From NCBI GenBank assembly GCA_000955785.1, contig JYOD01000096.1, positions 1-64,000 of the forward strand: DNA of 64,000 nt, read 5' to 3'. Positions 33,132-41,697 of the stretch are shown here, piece by piece. Positions within the stretch are counted from its first letter, which is position 1. Every line of letters starts with the position of its first letter. The position numbers were made by a program, and so were the translations under genes. The stretch comes from Burkholderiaceae bacterium 16. Lineage in GTDB: Bacteria; Pseudomonadota; Gammaproteobacteria; Burkholderiales; Burkholderiaceae. The notes below the pieces were generated by a model. The model was not told where the DNA came from and did not search any database. It worked only from the letters and a program-made list of their open reading frames with translations.

Positions 33132-34256
33132 ATGACCGCATCCGTCATCCCCATTGTCGACCTGCGCGACCATCGACGCCGGTCGATGATGCCCACCATC
33201 CCGGTGGTGCTCGCGGCGCCGTCCGGACAGGTTGCCGACACCCGCGGCAGGCCGCTGCACGATCTGCGCATCTCGGTCACGGACCGCTGCAATTTCCGTT
33301 GCGTGTATTGCATGCCCAAGGAAGTGTTCGACAAGGACTACACCTTCCTGCCGCATTCCGAGTTGCTGAGTTTCGAGGAGATCGAGCGAGCCGCCCGCCT
33401 GTTCGTTGCGCACGGCGTGGAAAAGATCCGCCTGACGGGCGGAGAGCCGCTGCTGCGCAAGAACATCGAGAAGCTGGTGGAGATGCTCGCGCGCATCGAG
33501 ACGGTTTCGGGCAAGCCGCTCGACCTCACCCTCACCACCAATGCCTCGCTGCTTGCCCGCAAGGCGCGATCGTTGCGCGACGCCGGCCTGTCGCGCGTGA
33601 GCGTGAGCCTGGACGCCATCGACGATGCCACCTTCCGCCGCATGAACGATGTCGACTTCGCGGTACGCGACGTGCTGGACGGCATCGAGACCGCCCAGGC
33701 TGCCGGCCTGGCGCCGCTCAAGGTCAATATGGTAGTCAAGCGCGGCACCAACGACGCCGAGATCGTGCCGGTGGCCGCGCACTTCCGCGGCAGCGGCGTC
33801 ATCGTACGCTTTATCGAGTTCATGGACGTGGGTGCCAGCAACCGTTGGCAGATGGATGAGGTGCTGCCCTCCGCCGAGGTGGTGCGCCGCATCGATGAAG
33901 CCTTCGCACTCGAAGCCATCCCCGCCAGCTACAGCGGCGAGACTGCCGAGCGCTGGCGTTACCGCGACGGCGTCGGCGAGATCGGCGTGATCTCCAGCGT
34001 GACCCACGCCTTCTGCGGGGACTGCAGCCGTATCCGCCTGTCGACCGAAGGCCGGCTCTACCTGTGCCTGTTTGCCACCGAAGGCTACGACCTGCGCGCG
34101 CTGCTGCGCGGCGGCCACAGCGACCTGGCAACCTCCAATGCCATCGCCGGGGTCTGGCAAGCGCGCACCGATCGTTACTCCGAGCTGCGCAGCAACCCCG
34201 CAGTGCGGCAGGCACGCGACACACGAAAGATCGAGATGTCTTATATCGGCGGCTGA
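33132..34256 (+). CDS. moaA: Molybdopterin synthesis GTP 3',8-cyclase MoaA
   Basis: A 374-residue radical SAM enzyme for the first step of molybdenum cofactor synthesis. The N-terminal cluster motif is CNFRCVYC (near residue 54), LTGGEPLLR follows, the C-terminal second cluster uses HAFCGDCSRIRL and a later Cys in YLCLF, and the protein ends in the required Gly-Gly (SYIGG). No good ribosome site precedes the ATG 24 bases after narL, so coupling to narL is likely. A second ATG (33186) is possible. Confidence 0.95.
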   Translation: MTASVIPIVDLRDHRRRSMMPTIPVVLAAPSGQVADTRGRPLHDLRISVTDRCNFRCVYCMPKEVFDKDYTFLPHSELLSFEEIERAARLFVAHGVEKIRLTGGEPLLRKNIEKLVEMLARIETVSGKPLDLTLTTNASLLARKARSLRDAGLSRVSVSLDAIDDATFRRMNDVDFAVRDVLDGIETAQAAGLAPLKVNMVVKRGTNDAEIVPVAAHFRGSGVIVRFIEFMDVGASNRWQMDEVLPSAEVVRRIDEAFALEAIPASYSGETAERWRYRDGVGEIGVISSVTHAFCGDCSRIRLSTEGRLYLCLFATEGYDLRALLRGGHSDLATSNAIAGVWQARTDRYSELRSNPAVRQARDTRKIEMSYIGG

Positions 34257-34382
34257 CGTAAGCCGGGCGACGCCATCCGTCAGGCTGGCGATGCGCTTTT
34301 CCTTACTGCGCCAGCTGCGTATACGGCGTGCCGGAAGGAAATAAAGCGTCGACGCCGGCAGCGTCTCCTGCGGAAATGCCGC

Positions 34383-34673
34383 CTATGGCAAATTTCTGCC
34401 AGGAGGGAGTGAAGGCGCCTTTGCACGCGTACTGGGGGCGTGCGCTGCCTGTCGGCCGCCGGCTCGCGCGCGTGCCCCGTTCCGGCCTGTCGTATCGAGC
34501 CCATGCTTGTCGGGCAGGACGCGGCCGCCCAAGCGATTGTCCGCGTTGCCACCGAAGGCGCCGATCCTGACATCCTCGCCCATCCCCCCGACAACATGCT
34601 GCGCCCGGGCAGCTCCCGCGGTGGCCGCCAACATGGCAATGGCCACCAGGGGAATCGAACAGATCTTGATCAT
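34383..34673 (-). CDS. Possible small secreted protein
   Basis: A 96-codon frame that starts with a good signal peptide (MIKICSIPLVAIAMLAATAG then ARAQ, cleavage after about residue 23). AAGAAGAG precedes the ATG. The mature part begins QHVVGGMGEDVRIGAFGGNA and then becomes Arg/Pro-rich and unlike a folded protein. The neighbouring frame has a more protein-like end (KFAIGGISAGDAAGVDALFP, stop at 34303), so a frameshift may split one gene here. No family recognised. Confidence 0.4.
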   Translation of the reverse strand: MIKICSIPLVAIAMLAATAGAARAQHVVGGMGEDVRIGAFGGNADNRLGGRVLPDKHGLDTTGRNGARARAGGRQAAHAPSTRAKAPSLPPGRNLP

Positions 34674-35014
34674 GCGACTCTTCTTCCATGTAGCACGGCA
34701 TGCCACTGTACCTGGCTACCGCAGTTTTTGAGCACGGGGGAGCATAGTTCGGCTCGACCACCCCGGTTGTAATCAATTGTTAGCGCCTGTCAGGTGTGAG
34801 GGCGAAATGCAACAGTGCGGGCGGCATGAGCGCGAATGGACGGCGGCGGCACCGTTGGAGGCTGTAGTTACAGCGGCAGCAATGGACGAGGCTGCCGGAG
34901 GATAGCGGCGCCAACGTCCACCACGCGTCCACGCTGCCGAACGCGCTCATCATGCGGCGCGGTTCATCCACGCCTATCTGGTTCGCCGCCGCCCGGGCGC
35001 TGGCCGCCGGGGAC
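34674..35014. other. Gap without a recognised gene
   Basis: I see no supportable gene, RNA or repeat here. A TTGTTAGC stretch near 34775 may mark a promoter of the small secreted protein on the minus strand. Confidence 0.4.
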
Positions 35015-36352
35015 TTACATGCCGGCGGCTTCAAGCTCGCGGCCACGGGTTTCCGGCAGCGTCAGCGCGGCAATGATCAGCACGCCATAGGCCGCCGCGG
35101 CGAAGATGCCGATGCTGGCGCCGAGACCATATTGCTTGGACAGCGCGCCGATCAGGAATGGAAAGAGTGCGCCGACAGCCCGGCCGAAGTTGTAGCAAAA
35201 GCCCTGGCCGGAGCCACGCACCCGCGTCGGGAACAGTTCGGTCAGGAACGCGCCCATGCCGCTGAAAATGCCTGAAGCGAAGAAGCCGAGCGGGAAACCG
35301 AGCCAGAACATGGCGCCGTTGCTCAACGGCAGCATCGTGTAGCCAAAGGCAACCGTCATCGAACCCACCGCGAAGAGAATGAAGTTCGGCTTGCGGCCAA
35401 GCCTGTCGGTCAGATAGGAACTGACGAGGTAGCCGATCCACGAGCCGAAGATGATCATGGCCAGGTATCCCCCCGTCCCCATCACAGTCAGGTGACGCTC
35501 GGTCTTCAGGTACGTCGGCAGCCAGGTCGTGATCGCGTAGTACCCGCCTTGCGCGCCGGTCGCCAGCAGCGCCGCGCGCACCGTCGTCGACAGCAGCTTC
35601 GGGCTGAAGATCTCCGTGAAACGGGGGCGATCGCTCGCCTTGCCTTGCGCCGCCTTCTCTTTTTCGTAGACGTCCGGCTCCTTCACGTAGCGGCGGATGA
35701 CCACCACCAGCAGCGCCGGGAGCAGGCCGATTAGGAACAGCGCACGCCACGCCAGTTCAGCGGGCATGACCGAGAACAGCACGGAGTACAGGATGGCCGT
35801 CAGCCCCCAGCCAATCGCCCAGCCGGACTGCACCAGGCCGACGGCCTTGCCGCGATCCTTGGCGCGGATCACCTCGCCGATCAGCACGGCACCGGCGGTC
35901 CATTCACCGCCGAAACCGAAGCCCATCAGCGCCCGCGCGGCCAGCAGTTGCTCGTAGTTCTGCGCCAGACCGCACAGGCCCGTAAAGACCGCGAACCACA
36001 CCACCGTCAATTGCAGCGTCCGCACCCGGCCGATGCGGTCGGACAGGATACCGGCGGCCCAGCCGCCCAGTGCCGAAGCCAGCAATGTGAGCGTACCGAT
36101 GAAGCCGGCGTCGGCCAGGCTGATACCCCAGGTAGCGATCAGCGTCGGAATGACGAAGGAGAGCATCTGCGTATCCATGCCGTCGAGCATGTAGCCGACC
36201 TTGCAGCTCCAGAAGGCGCGTTTCTCGCGGGGCGATGCATCGCCGTACCAGGAGAACAGGTTACCGCCGGCTTCGACAGATGCCGTTGGTGCAAGGGAGG
36301 AAGCCATTGCGGGATTGGCGGCGGCCGCCGCCGCGGGGGTCTTGTTGTCCAT
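35015..36352 (-). CDS. MFS transporter, aromatic/organic acid type
   Basis: A 445-residue 12-span carrier. GILSDRIGRVRTLQLT follows span 2, RALMGFGFGGEWTAGAVLIGE marks span 4-5, and SSYLTDRLGRKPNF follows span 8, the pattern of proton symporters for organic acids. AGGAG is 7 bases before ATG 36352; upstream frame to 36517 is not needed. It follows the DUF1445 gene on the same strand (207-base gap). The likely cargo is an acid related to that enzyme, but this is a guess. Confidence 0.85.
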   Translation of the reverse strand: MDNKTPAAAAAANPAMASSLAPTASVEAGGNLFSWYGDASPREKRAFWSCKVGYMLDGMDTQMLSFVIPTLIATWGISLADAGFIGTLTLLASALGGWAAGILSDRIGRVRTLQLTVVWFAVFTGLCGLAQNYEQLLAARALMGFGFGGEWTAGAVLIGEVIRAKDRGKAVGLVQSGWAIGWGLTAILYSVLFSVMPAELAWRALFLIGLLPALLVVVIRRYVKEPDVYEKEKAAQGKASDRPRFTEIFSPKLLSTTVRAALLATGAQGGYYAITTWLPTYLKTERHLTVMGTGGYLAMIIFGSWIGYLVSSYLTDRLGRKPNFILFAVGSMTVAFGYTMLPLSNGAMFWLGFPLGFFASGIFSGMGAFLTELFPTRVRGSGQGFCYNFGRAVGALFPFLIGALSKQYGLGASIGIFAAAAYGVLIIAALTLPETRGRELEAAGM

Positions 36353-36559
36353 GAAACGCTCCTGGGCGCGTGGGGTGAACGGTCTTGCGCGCGGCTGCCG
36401 CGGCCGGCGCCCCCATCGGTGGATGAGCGCAGCCCGCCGCCTCACGCGGATCTTTCGTTGGCGCCGGTGGTCTCCGGCGCCCTGGCTTGTAACGATTTCG
36501 GTTTCGGGGGAAATCAAAAAACGACAAAGCGAAAAAACGAACTGCGTTGCTCCGGCTGG

Positions 36560-37357
36560 CTAGAACACGGCAAGCGAGGCGTTCCTGATATCGGTCACCA
36601 ACATGTGGCCGGGCTTGTGCGCGATCGCCAGCGGCAACTTCGCGGCCATGATCGCGGTCTGGGGTGTGACGCCGCAGGCCCAGTAGACCGGCAGCTCCCC
36701 CGGCTTGATCGTGACGGGATCCCCGAACTCCGGCTTGGCCAGGTCCTCTATCCCCAGCTCGGCCGGGTCGCCGATGTGGATCGGCGCGCCATGGACGGCA
36801 GGGAAACGGCTGGTGATCTGCACCGCGCGAATCGCCTCGGCGCCGCGCATGGGCCGCATCGATACCACCAGCTCGCCACCGAAAACGCCCGCGCGCCGGT
36901 TGGCAATCCTGGTGCGGTACATCGGCACGTTGCGGCCTTCCTCGACATGCCGCAGGGGAACGCCTTCCTGCGCCAGCATGTGCTCGAACGAGAACGAGCA
37001 GCCGATGGCGAACACCACGAAGTCGTTTTGCCACAGGTCGGCCAGCGATTCGCTTTCTTCCGCGAGCCGCCCGTCGCGATAGACGTTATAAGCAGGCACA
37101 TCATTGCGGATGTCCACCTCGCGCCCGAGTACCGGCACATGCCACTGTCCCGGCTCACCTACGCCCAGCAAGGGACACGGCTTCGGATTGGCCTGGCAGA
37201 AGCGCAGGAAATCGCTGGCGTGCGCGGACGGCAGGATGGCCAGGTTGGCCTGGGCGTAGTCGCCGCAATAGCCTGCGGTGGGGCCACGGAACTGGCCACT
37301 GCGCACGGACTGGCGAAAGTCGAAAGGCATCAGGTCTTCGGGCATCTGCATTCTCAT
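36560..37357 (-). CDS. DUF1445 protein, D-glutamate cyclase-like
   Basis: A 265-residue DUF1445 protein (core: GYCGDYAQANLAILP, FAIGCSFSFEHML, PVYWACGVTPQTAI). The family is labelled putative hydro-lyase; the human member converts D-glutamate to 5-oxo-D-proline. The start is uncertain (37357 or 37351; neither has a clear ribosome site). Divergent from a LysR gene, the usual layout for a regulated catabolic gene. Confidence 0.8.
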   Translation of the reverse strand: MRMQMPEDLMPFDFRQSVRSGQFRGPTAGYCGDYAQANLAILPSAHASDFLRFCQANPKPCPLLGVGEPGQWHVPVLGREVDIRNDVPAYNVYRDGRLAEESESLADLWQNDFVVFAIGCSFSFEHMLAQEGVPLRHVEEGRNVPMYRTRIANRRAGVFGGELVVSMRPMRGAEAIRAVQITSRFPAVHGAPIHIGDPAELGIEDLAKPEFGDPVTIKPGELPVYWACGVTPQTAIMAAKLPLAIAHKPGHMLVTDIRNASLAVF

Positions 37358-37412
37358 GTCGTTATGACGTCGTCGTGTCTGCCTTGAACGATAGAGAGTA
37401 AAATTTTTTATC

Positions 37413-37432
37413 GCCAACGACTTTTTGTTGGC
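37413..37432. promoter_or_regulatory. Inverted repeat between DUF1445 gene and LysR
   Basis: Perfect arms GCCAAC and GTTGGC with an 8-base spacer, in the divergent gap. It suits an operator for the LysR protein encoded at 37572. The spacer length differs from the strict T-N11-A pattern. Confidence 0.4.
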
Positions 37433-37571
37433 ACCCATGTATAGAATTTCTTAACAACTTTGCGGGTTTTCCCTTACCCGCACTGAGGTGGTGCCAAACC
37501 GGGACTGACGCTAACTGCCGGGATACCCAAGGAAATTTGAAGCTTTCTGCGGCGATCTACTCCACTGCCTG

Positions 37572-38504
37572 ATGAATACGCGATTCCTCGAAACCTTTGT
37601 CACGCTGGCCAAATTGCACAGTTTTCGTGCGACAGCAGCCGCGCTGCACGCGACGCCAGCTGCCATTTCCCAACGGATAAAGGCACTGGAAGATGAGCTG
37701 CAAACCGCGCTGGTCGATCGGGAGAGCCGCGAATTTCGATTGACGCCCAACGGCGAGTACCTGCTCGGATACGCGAAGGGAGTGGTTGAGGCCGCACGAC
37801 TGTTGCAGGCCGCCGCCTCGGGCGACAGCAAAATCCGCGGGCGCCTGCGCCTGGGCGTGATCGAGACCGTGGTGCACAGCTGGTTGCCGAACTACATGCG
37901 ACGGCTCGCCGCAGACTACCCGCAACTGGAAGTCGAACTGACCGCCGATGTGAGCGTGGTGCTCCAGCGCAGGCTGATTGCCGACGAGCTCGATCTCATC
38001 ATTCGCGTCGAAGGCAGTGACGAAAGCAACGTGGTGTGCAATGCACTCGCCAACTATCCCGTGCACTGGGTAGCGCGCGCAGGCTTGCTGTCGCACACGC
38101 GCGGCGCGCTCGCCAGGCAGGTGCTGCAGCATCCGATCCTGACGTTCGGCCGGGGGACCGCGCCGCATCGCGCGCTGGAGGACATCGTGGCCAAACTCGC
38201 GGGAGCCCACGGTGTGCCGCTTTCGGAAACCCGCATTACCGGGTCACCGTCGATTGCCGTGATCGTGCAGCTCGTGCGCGACGGTTTCGGCGTGGCCGCT
38301 ATTCCGCGCCTGTTCGTCGACAAGCTGATCGAGAGCGGCGAAGTCGTGGAGTTACCGCTGCAGCCCGCACCCCCGTCCATCGTGGTGTCGATGTCGCGGC
38401 GTGCCGACGCGCCGCTGTTCGTGCACGGCGCGGCCAACTCGGCACGCGCGGCCTGTGCGGAATACTGCCGCAACAGCAACAGGCGGCTGGTCGAGCCGCT
38501 GTGA
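37572..38504 (+). CDS. LysR-family regulator
   Basis: A 310-residue regulator with the N-terminal winged helix (residues 1-62; FRATAAALHATPAAISQRIKALE) and a substrate-binding co-inducer domain (about 90-295). Divergent from the DUF1445-MFS pair and presumably its regulator. No clear ribosome site precedes the ATG. Confidence 0.88.
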   Translation: MNTRFLETFVTLAKLHSFRATAAALHATPAAISQRIKALEDELQTALVDRESREFRLTPNGEYLLGYAKGVVEAARLLQAAASGDSKIRGRLRLGVIETVVHSWLPNYMRRLAADYPQLEVELTADVSVVLQRRLIADELDLIIRVEGSDESNVVCNALANYPVHWVARAGLLSHTRGALARQVLQHPILTFGRGTAPHRALEDIVAKLAGAHGVPLSETRITGSPSIAVIVQLVRDGFGVAAIPRLFVDKLIESGEVVELPLQPAPPSIVVSMSRRADAPLFVHGAANSARAACAEYCRNSNRRLVEPL

Positions 38505-38519
38505 CGTCGCATGACTGCC

Positions 38520-39371
38520 CTATCGCCGCAACTCGGAAACAATCTGTTCGGCAAGGAAATCGCACGGCGGTCGCCTGGATGCTGCGCTTCGCGCGAGGAT
38601 GACTTCCAGCGCTGCAATCTCCGGAAGCCCCTGAGCCTGGCCAAGCAAGGTGAAGTGAGGCGGAACCGCGCAGCGCGCAAGGGGAGCCACTGCGAGGCCG
38701 GCTTCGACCATGCTTAGCAGGCCGAGCAAACTGGGGCTCTCGTACGAGGTCCGATAGGTAATCTTCGCGCGCTCAAGGCTGCGAATAGCGTTTTCCCGTG
38801 CGACGCTGCCTGGCAGGAACACAGCGATCGGAAGCGGTCTCTCGCGCCATATCCCATCGGCGCTTGGCGCAGCCGCCCAGACCATCGGCTCGTGTCGGAT
38901 GAACTCGCCGGACAACCCCTTTACGCGTGTTGCGCATACGAGGTCGACCGCTCCATCCCTGACCATCGGCGCAAGCGCCACGCTCGGCAGTCCGATGACC
39001 TGGATCTCGACCTTAGGGTACGTCGCCGAAAACTTCTTGAGGATCGCGGGCAACAGCGAAGAAGCATAGTCGTCGGGCACGCCGATGACGACCCTGCCCG
39101 TCACGTCCGGGCGAACCACCGCCGCCCAGGCCTCGTCGCGCAGAGCAAGCATGCGCCGCGCGAACCCCAACAGGACTTCGCCATCCTGCGTCGGGGCAAC
39201 GCTTCTTGCTCTTCGCACGAACAGCGGCTTGCCGAGCGCCAGCTCCAGCGCTTTGATCTGCATGCTGACCGCAGACTGGGAGCGATGCACCACCTGCGCC
39301 GCACGGCTGAAGCTGCTGGTATCGGCAACAGCCACGAGCATCGTCAGCACGTCGAGGTCAAGCGCTTTCAT
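38520..39371 (-). CDS. LysR-family regulator
   Basis: A 283-residue LysR protein, helix-turn-helix at residues 20-45 (FSRAAQVVHRSQSAVSMQIK), effector domain from about 92. Tail to tail with the previous LysR gene (15-base gap). Its divergent neighbour is the DUF3422 gene, which is a possible target. Confidence 0.88.
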   Translation of the reverse strand: MKALDLDVLTMLVAVADTSSFSRAAQVVHRSQSAVSMQIKALELALGKPLFVRRARSVAPTQDGEVLLGFARRMLALRDEAWAAVVRPDVTGRVVIGVPDDYASSLLPAILKKFSATYPKVEIQVIGLPSVALAPMVRDGAVDLVCATRVKGLSGEFIRHEPMVWAAAPSADGIWRERPLPIAVFLPGSVARENAIRSLERAKITYRTSYESPSLLGLLSMVEAGLAVAPLARCAVPPHFTLLGQAQGLPEIAALEVILARSAASRRPPCDFLAEQIVSELRR

Positions 39372-39560
39372 AAATATCAGAGAATCTGATGCGAATGATC
39401 AATTTTACCCGTTTTTCTTAATCATGCGCCAAGGGCATACTTCACACGCAAGCACGCTAAAGCGTGGGCCGCGTGGGTGTGCGGCGGGTCGCGCCGACGA
39501 AAGACGGATTGAAGATGCACTCGGTTGCAACCCGACACGCCGCTATCGGAGTCAATGCGG

Positions 39561-39576
39561 TTAATTAGTTAATTAG
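39561..39576. repeat. TTAATTAG tandem repeat
   Basis: Two abutting TTAATTAG copies make an AT-rich spot 25 bp before the DUF3422 start. Probably part of that promoter or of a LysR site. Confidence 0.4.
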
Positions 39577-39601
39577 CGGATTAACAAATAGGCATCAAGC
39601 T

Positions 39602-40912
39602 ATGGACCACCCCCTGCGCGCCAGCCTTTCGCGCGAGTTGCATGCAAGGCCGTTTCTCCGGATTGGCGGCTCGGTGTCACTGGTGCACTTTGCCATCTAT
39701 GCCGATGACGACACGGCAATTCACCAGACGCTCCTGAGAGCGCTGTGCCGTCTCACTGGCCTGGACGCCCCCGTCGACGGCACAAAGCACTATTCAGCGC
39801 GGTGGGGAGCGGAAAAAGAGTTGAAGTGGGAACGGCACACGGAGTTTTCCACCTTCACGTTCGTCGCAAAACGCCATGACACGGACTACTTCTCCGATCT
39901 GGCTACGGCGCACGTGCCATCTGAATGGTTCCAGGCGTTTGAAGGCAAGCGGTTTGTCGCGGTCCGAATGGAGCTTGTGTCGGGCGAAGGCGCCAACCGG
40001 GCGCGTCGGGACCTGCGGGAGTGGATCGATGGTCCGATTCTTGTCGGCAGCCATGTACTGGGAGGTGGGCAGGTATTCTGCGACTGGACCATCCAGCCGG
40101 ACGGCTTCTCGCGATTTCTCGTGATCGACGATGGTTTTCGTGAAGAACAAGGTGGCCGCCTTTTGCAGCGTCTCTACGAGATTGAGACATACAGAATGAT
40201 GGCCTTGCTGGCATTGCCGGTCGCTCGCGACCTGGGCGGAAGCCTGGACGAACTGCAGCGGGCGCTCGGGCCATTGATGCACAGCATGGATGCGAGTCCC
40301 GGACCGCAACACGATGCTGAATTGCTGGTCCGGCTGACCCATCTGGCGGTGCGGATCGAGGCGCTGGCCGAATCTGGTGGGCGCTTCAGTGCATCTCGCG
40401 CCTATGAAAAACTCGTGCTCGCACGGATTCATGAACTCCGGGAAGAGCGCATCGAAGGCGTGCCAACGATCGCCGAATTCATGGAGCGTCGATTTGCCCC
40501 CGCAATGGAAACGTGCAAGGCGGTCTGGGCGCGTCACGAACAATTTGCAGGACGTGTCGCAAGAGCTGTCGACCTGCTGCGTACGCGCGTCAACCTCGCG
40601 CAAGAGCAGGACACCACTCGCCTGCTGGAGGGAATGGACCAGACGGCCCGCAGCCAACTGGGACTTCAGCACGCAGTCGAGGGCTTATCCGTTGCGGCCA
40701 TCTCGTATTACGTGCTGTCCCTGACCGGCGCCGGACTCAAAGCCCTCCACGCGGTGCATCTTCCGCTCGATCCCGAACTGCTTGAGGGGATATTGATCAT
40801 CCCGGTTGTCCTGCTGGTATTGCGCGCTACCAGGCGCAGCAAGCGGACCGGACCAAAGCGGAACATGGTCGTCTCCAAGCAAGCCGTTCCGGGCGGAGAG
40901 AGGACAGTCTGA
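39602..40912 (+). CDS. DUF3422 membrane-anchored protein
   Basis: A 436-residue protein of the DUF3422 family: it opens HPLRASLSRELHARPFL, the family hallmark, with a large soluble part, a long helical region (about 280-360) and two membrane spans near the C-terminus (about 362-380 and 393-412). Function unknown. The layout resembles metal-channel-like proteins with a cytoplasmic head, but there is no evidence of transport. Confidence 0.8.
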   Translation: MDHPLRASLSRELHARPFLRIGGSVSLVHFAIYADDDTAIHQTLLRALCRLTGLDAPVDGTKHYSARWGAEKELKWERHTEFSTFTFVAKRHDTDYFSDLATAHVPSEWFQAFEGKRFVAVRMELVSGEGANRARRDLREWIDGPILVGSHVLGGGQVFCDWTIQPDGFSRFLVIDDGFREEQGGRLLQRLYEIETYRMMALLALPVARDLGGSLDELQRALGPLMHSMDASPGPQHDAELLVRLTHLAVRIEALAESGGRFSASRAYEKLVLARIHELREERIEGVPTIAEFMERRFAPAMETCKAVWARHEQFAGRVARAVDLLRTRVNLAQEQDTTRLLEGMDQTARSQLGLQHAVEGLSVAAISYYVLSLTGAGLKALHAVHLPLDPELLEGILIIPVVLLVLRATRRSKRTGPKRNMVVSKQAVPGGERTV

Positions 40913-41019
40913 CGCCAGCTTAAGACGAGCCGCCCTTCCCCTCCCACAGGCTTCGGCCGCCGCTCGTTGTGCGAAAGGGGGATTTGTGCGACGCTCCCGG
41001 TCTATTTCTACGACCAAAA

Positions 41020-41595
41020 ATGAAAAAAGCAGGACGCGTAACATCCTGGAACGCCGACAAGGGCTATGGCTTTATCGATGTACATGCCGACGTGAAGGAT
41101 ATTTTCTTTCACATCACTGCGCTGCAGAACCGTTCAGTCCGGCCAAAGCCTGGCGACCGCGTCATGTTTGAACTGGGCAAGGGCAAGGACGGCCGCATGC
41201 AAGCCAGCAACGTCTCGATACTAGGCGCACCGAAATCGCAAAACCAGGCAAGCGTGCTGCCGGTTTTCCTGGCCGCGATCGCCCTGGCGGCGATTTTCGC
41301 CGGCGCCCTCGGTGGGTTTCTCCCGCGGCTTGCCGGCGCGATCAGTCTCGTGATGAGTATCGTTGCGTTCCTTGCGTACAAGGCCGACAAGACCCGTGCC
41401 AACCGCAAGGAATGGCGCACTCCCGAGGCCCACCTGCACTTCCTCGCCCTGTGTGGTGGCTGGCCGGGCGCACTTGCCGCGCAACATCTGCTGCGCCACA
41501 AAAATCGGAAGCAGGAGTTTCAGGCGGCCTTCTGGGGAACCGTGGTCCTGAACATCGGCGCCATGGTGCTCTGGAAGACCCTTGTGCCGGCCTGA
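41020..41595 (+). CDS. Cold-shock domain / DUF1294 membrane fusion
   Basis: A 191-residue protein. The first 65 residues are a cold-shock nucleic-acid-binding domain with RNP1-like KGYGFIDV and RNP2-like DIFFHITAL. Residues 80-190 form a DUF1294 membrane part with about four spans (FLAYKADKTRANRKEWRTPE is the family core). It may tether RNA or DNA to the membrane. The ATG at 41020 starts exactly at the cold-shock fold. Confidence 0.85.
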   Translation: MKKAGRVTSWNADKGYGFIDVHADVKDIFFHITALQNRSVRPKPGDRVMFELGKGKDGRMQASNVSILGAPKSQNQASVLPVFLAAIALAAIFAGALGGFLPRLAGAISLVMSIVAFLAYKADKTRANRKEWRTPEAHLHFLALCGGWPGALAAQHLLRHKNRKQEFQAAFWGTVVLNIGAMVLWKTLVPA

Positions 41596-41601
41596 AACGA
41601 A

Positions 41602-41641
41602 GAAGGGGGTCACGGCCTCAACCTGGCCGCAACCCCCCTTC
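41602..41641. terminator. Bidirectional terminator between convergent genes
   Basis: A stem of GAAGGGGGT with ACCCCCCTTC (one bulged C) continues into CGGCC with GGCCG and a 7-base loop. It lies between the stop of the DUF1294 gene and the stop of the sigma factor gene. Confidence 0.7.
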
Positions 41642-41697
41642 GTCACTGCATCGCTTCGTCGCGCGTCAGCGCCAGGACTTGCCCCGGCGCCCTGCTA

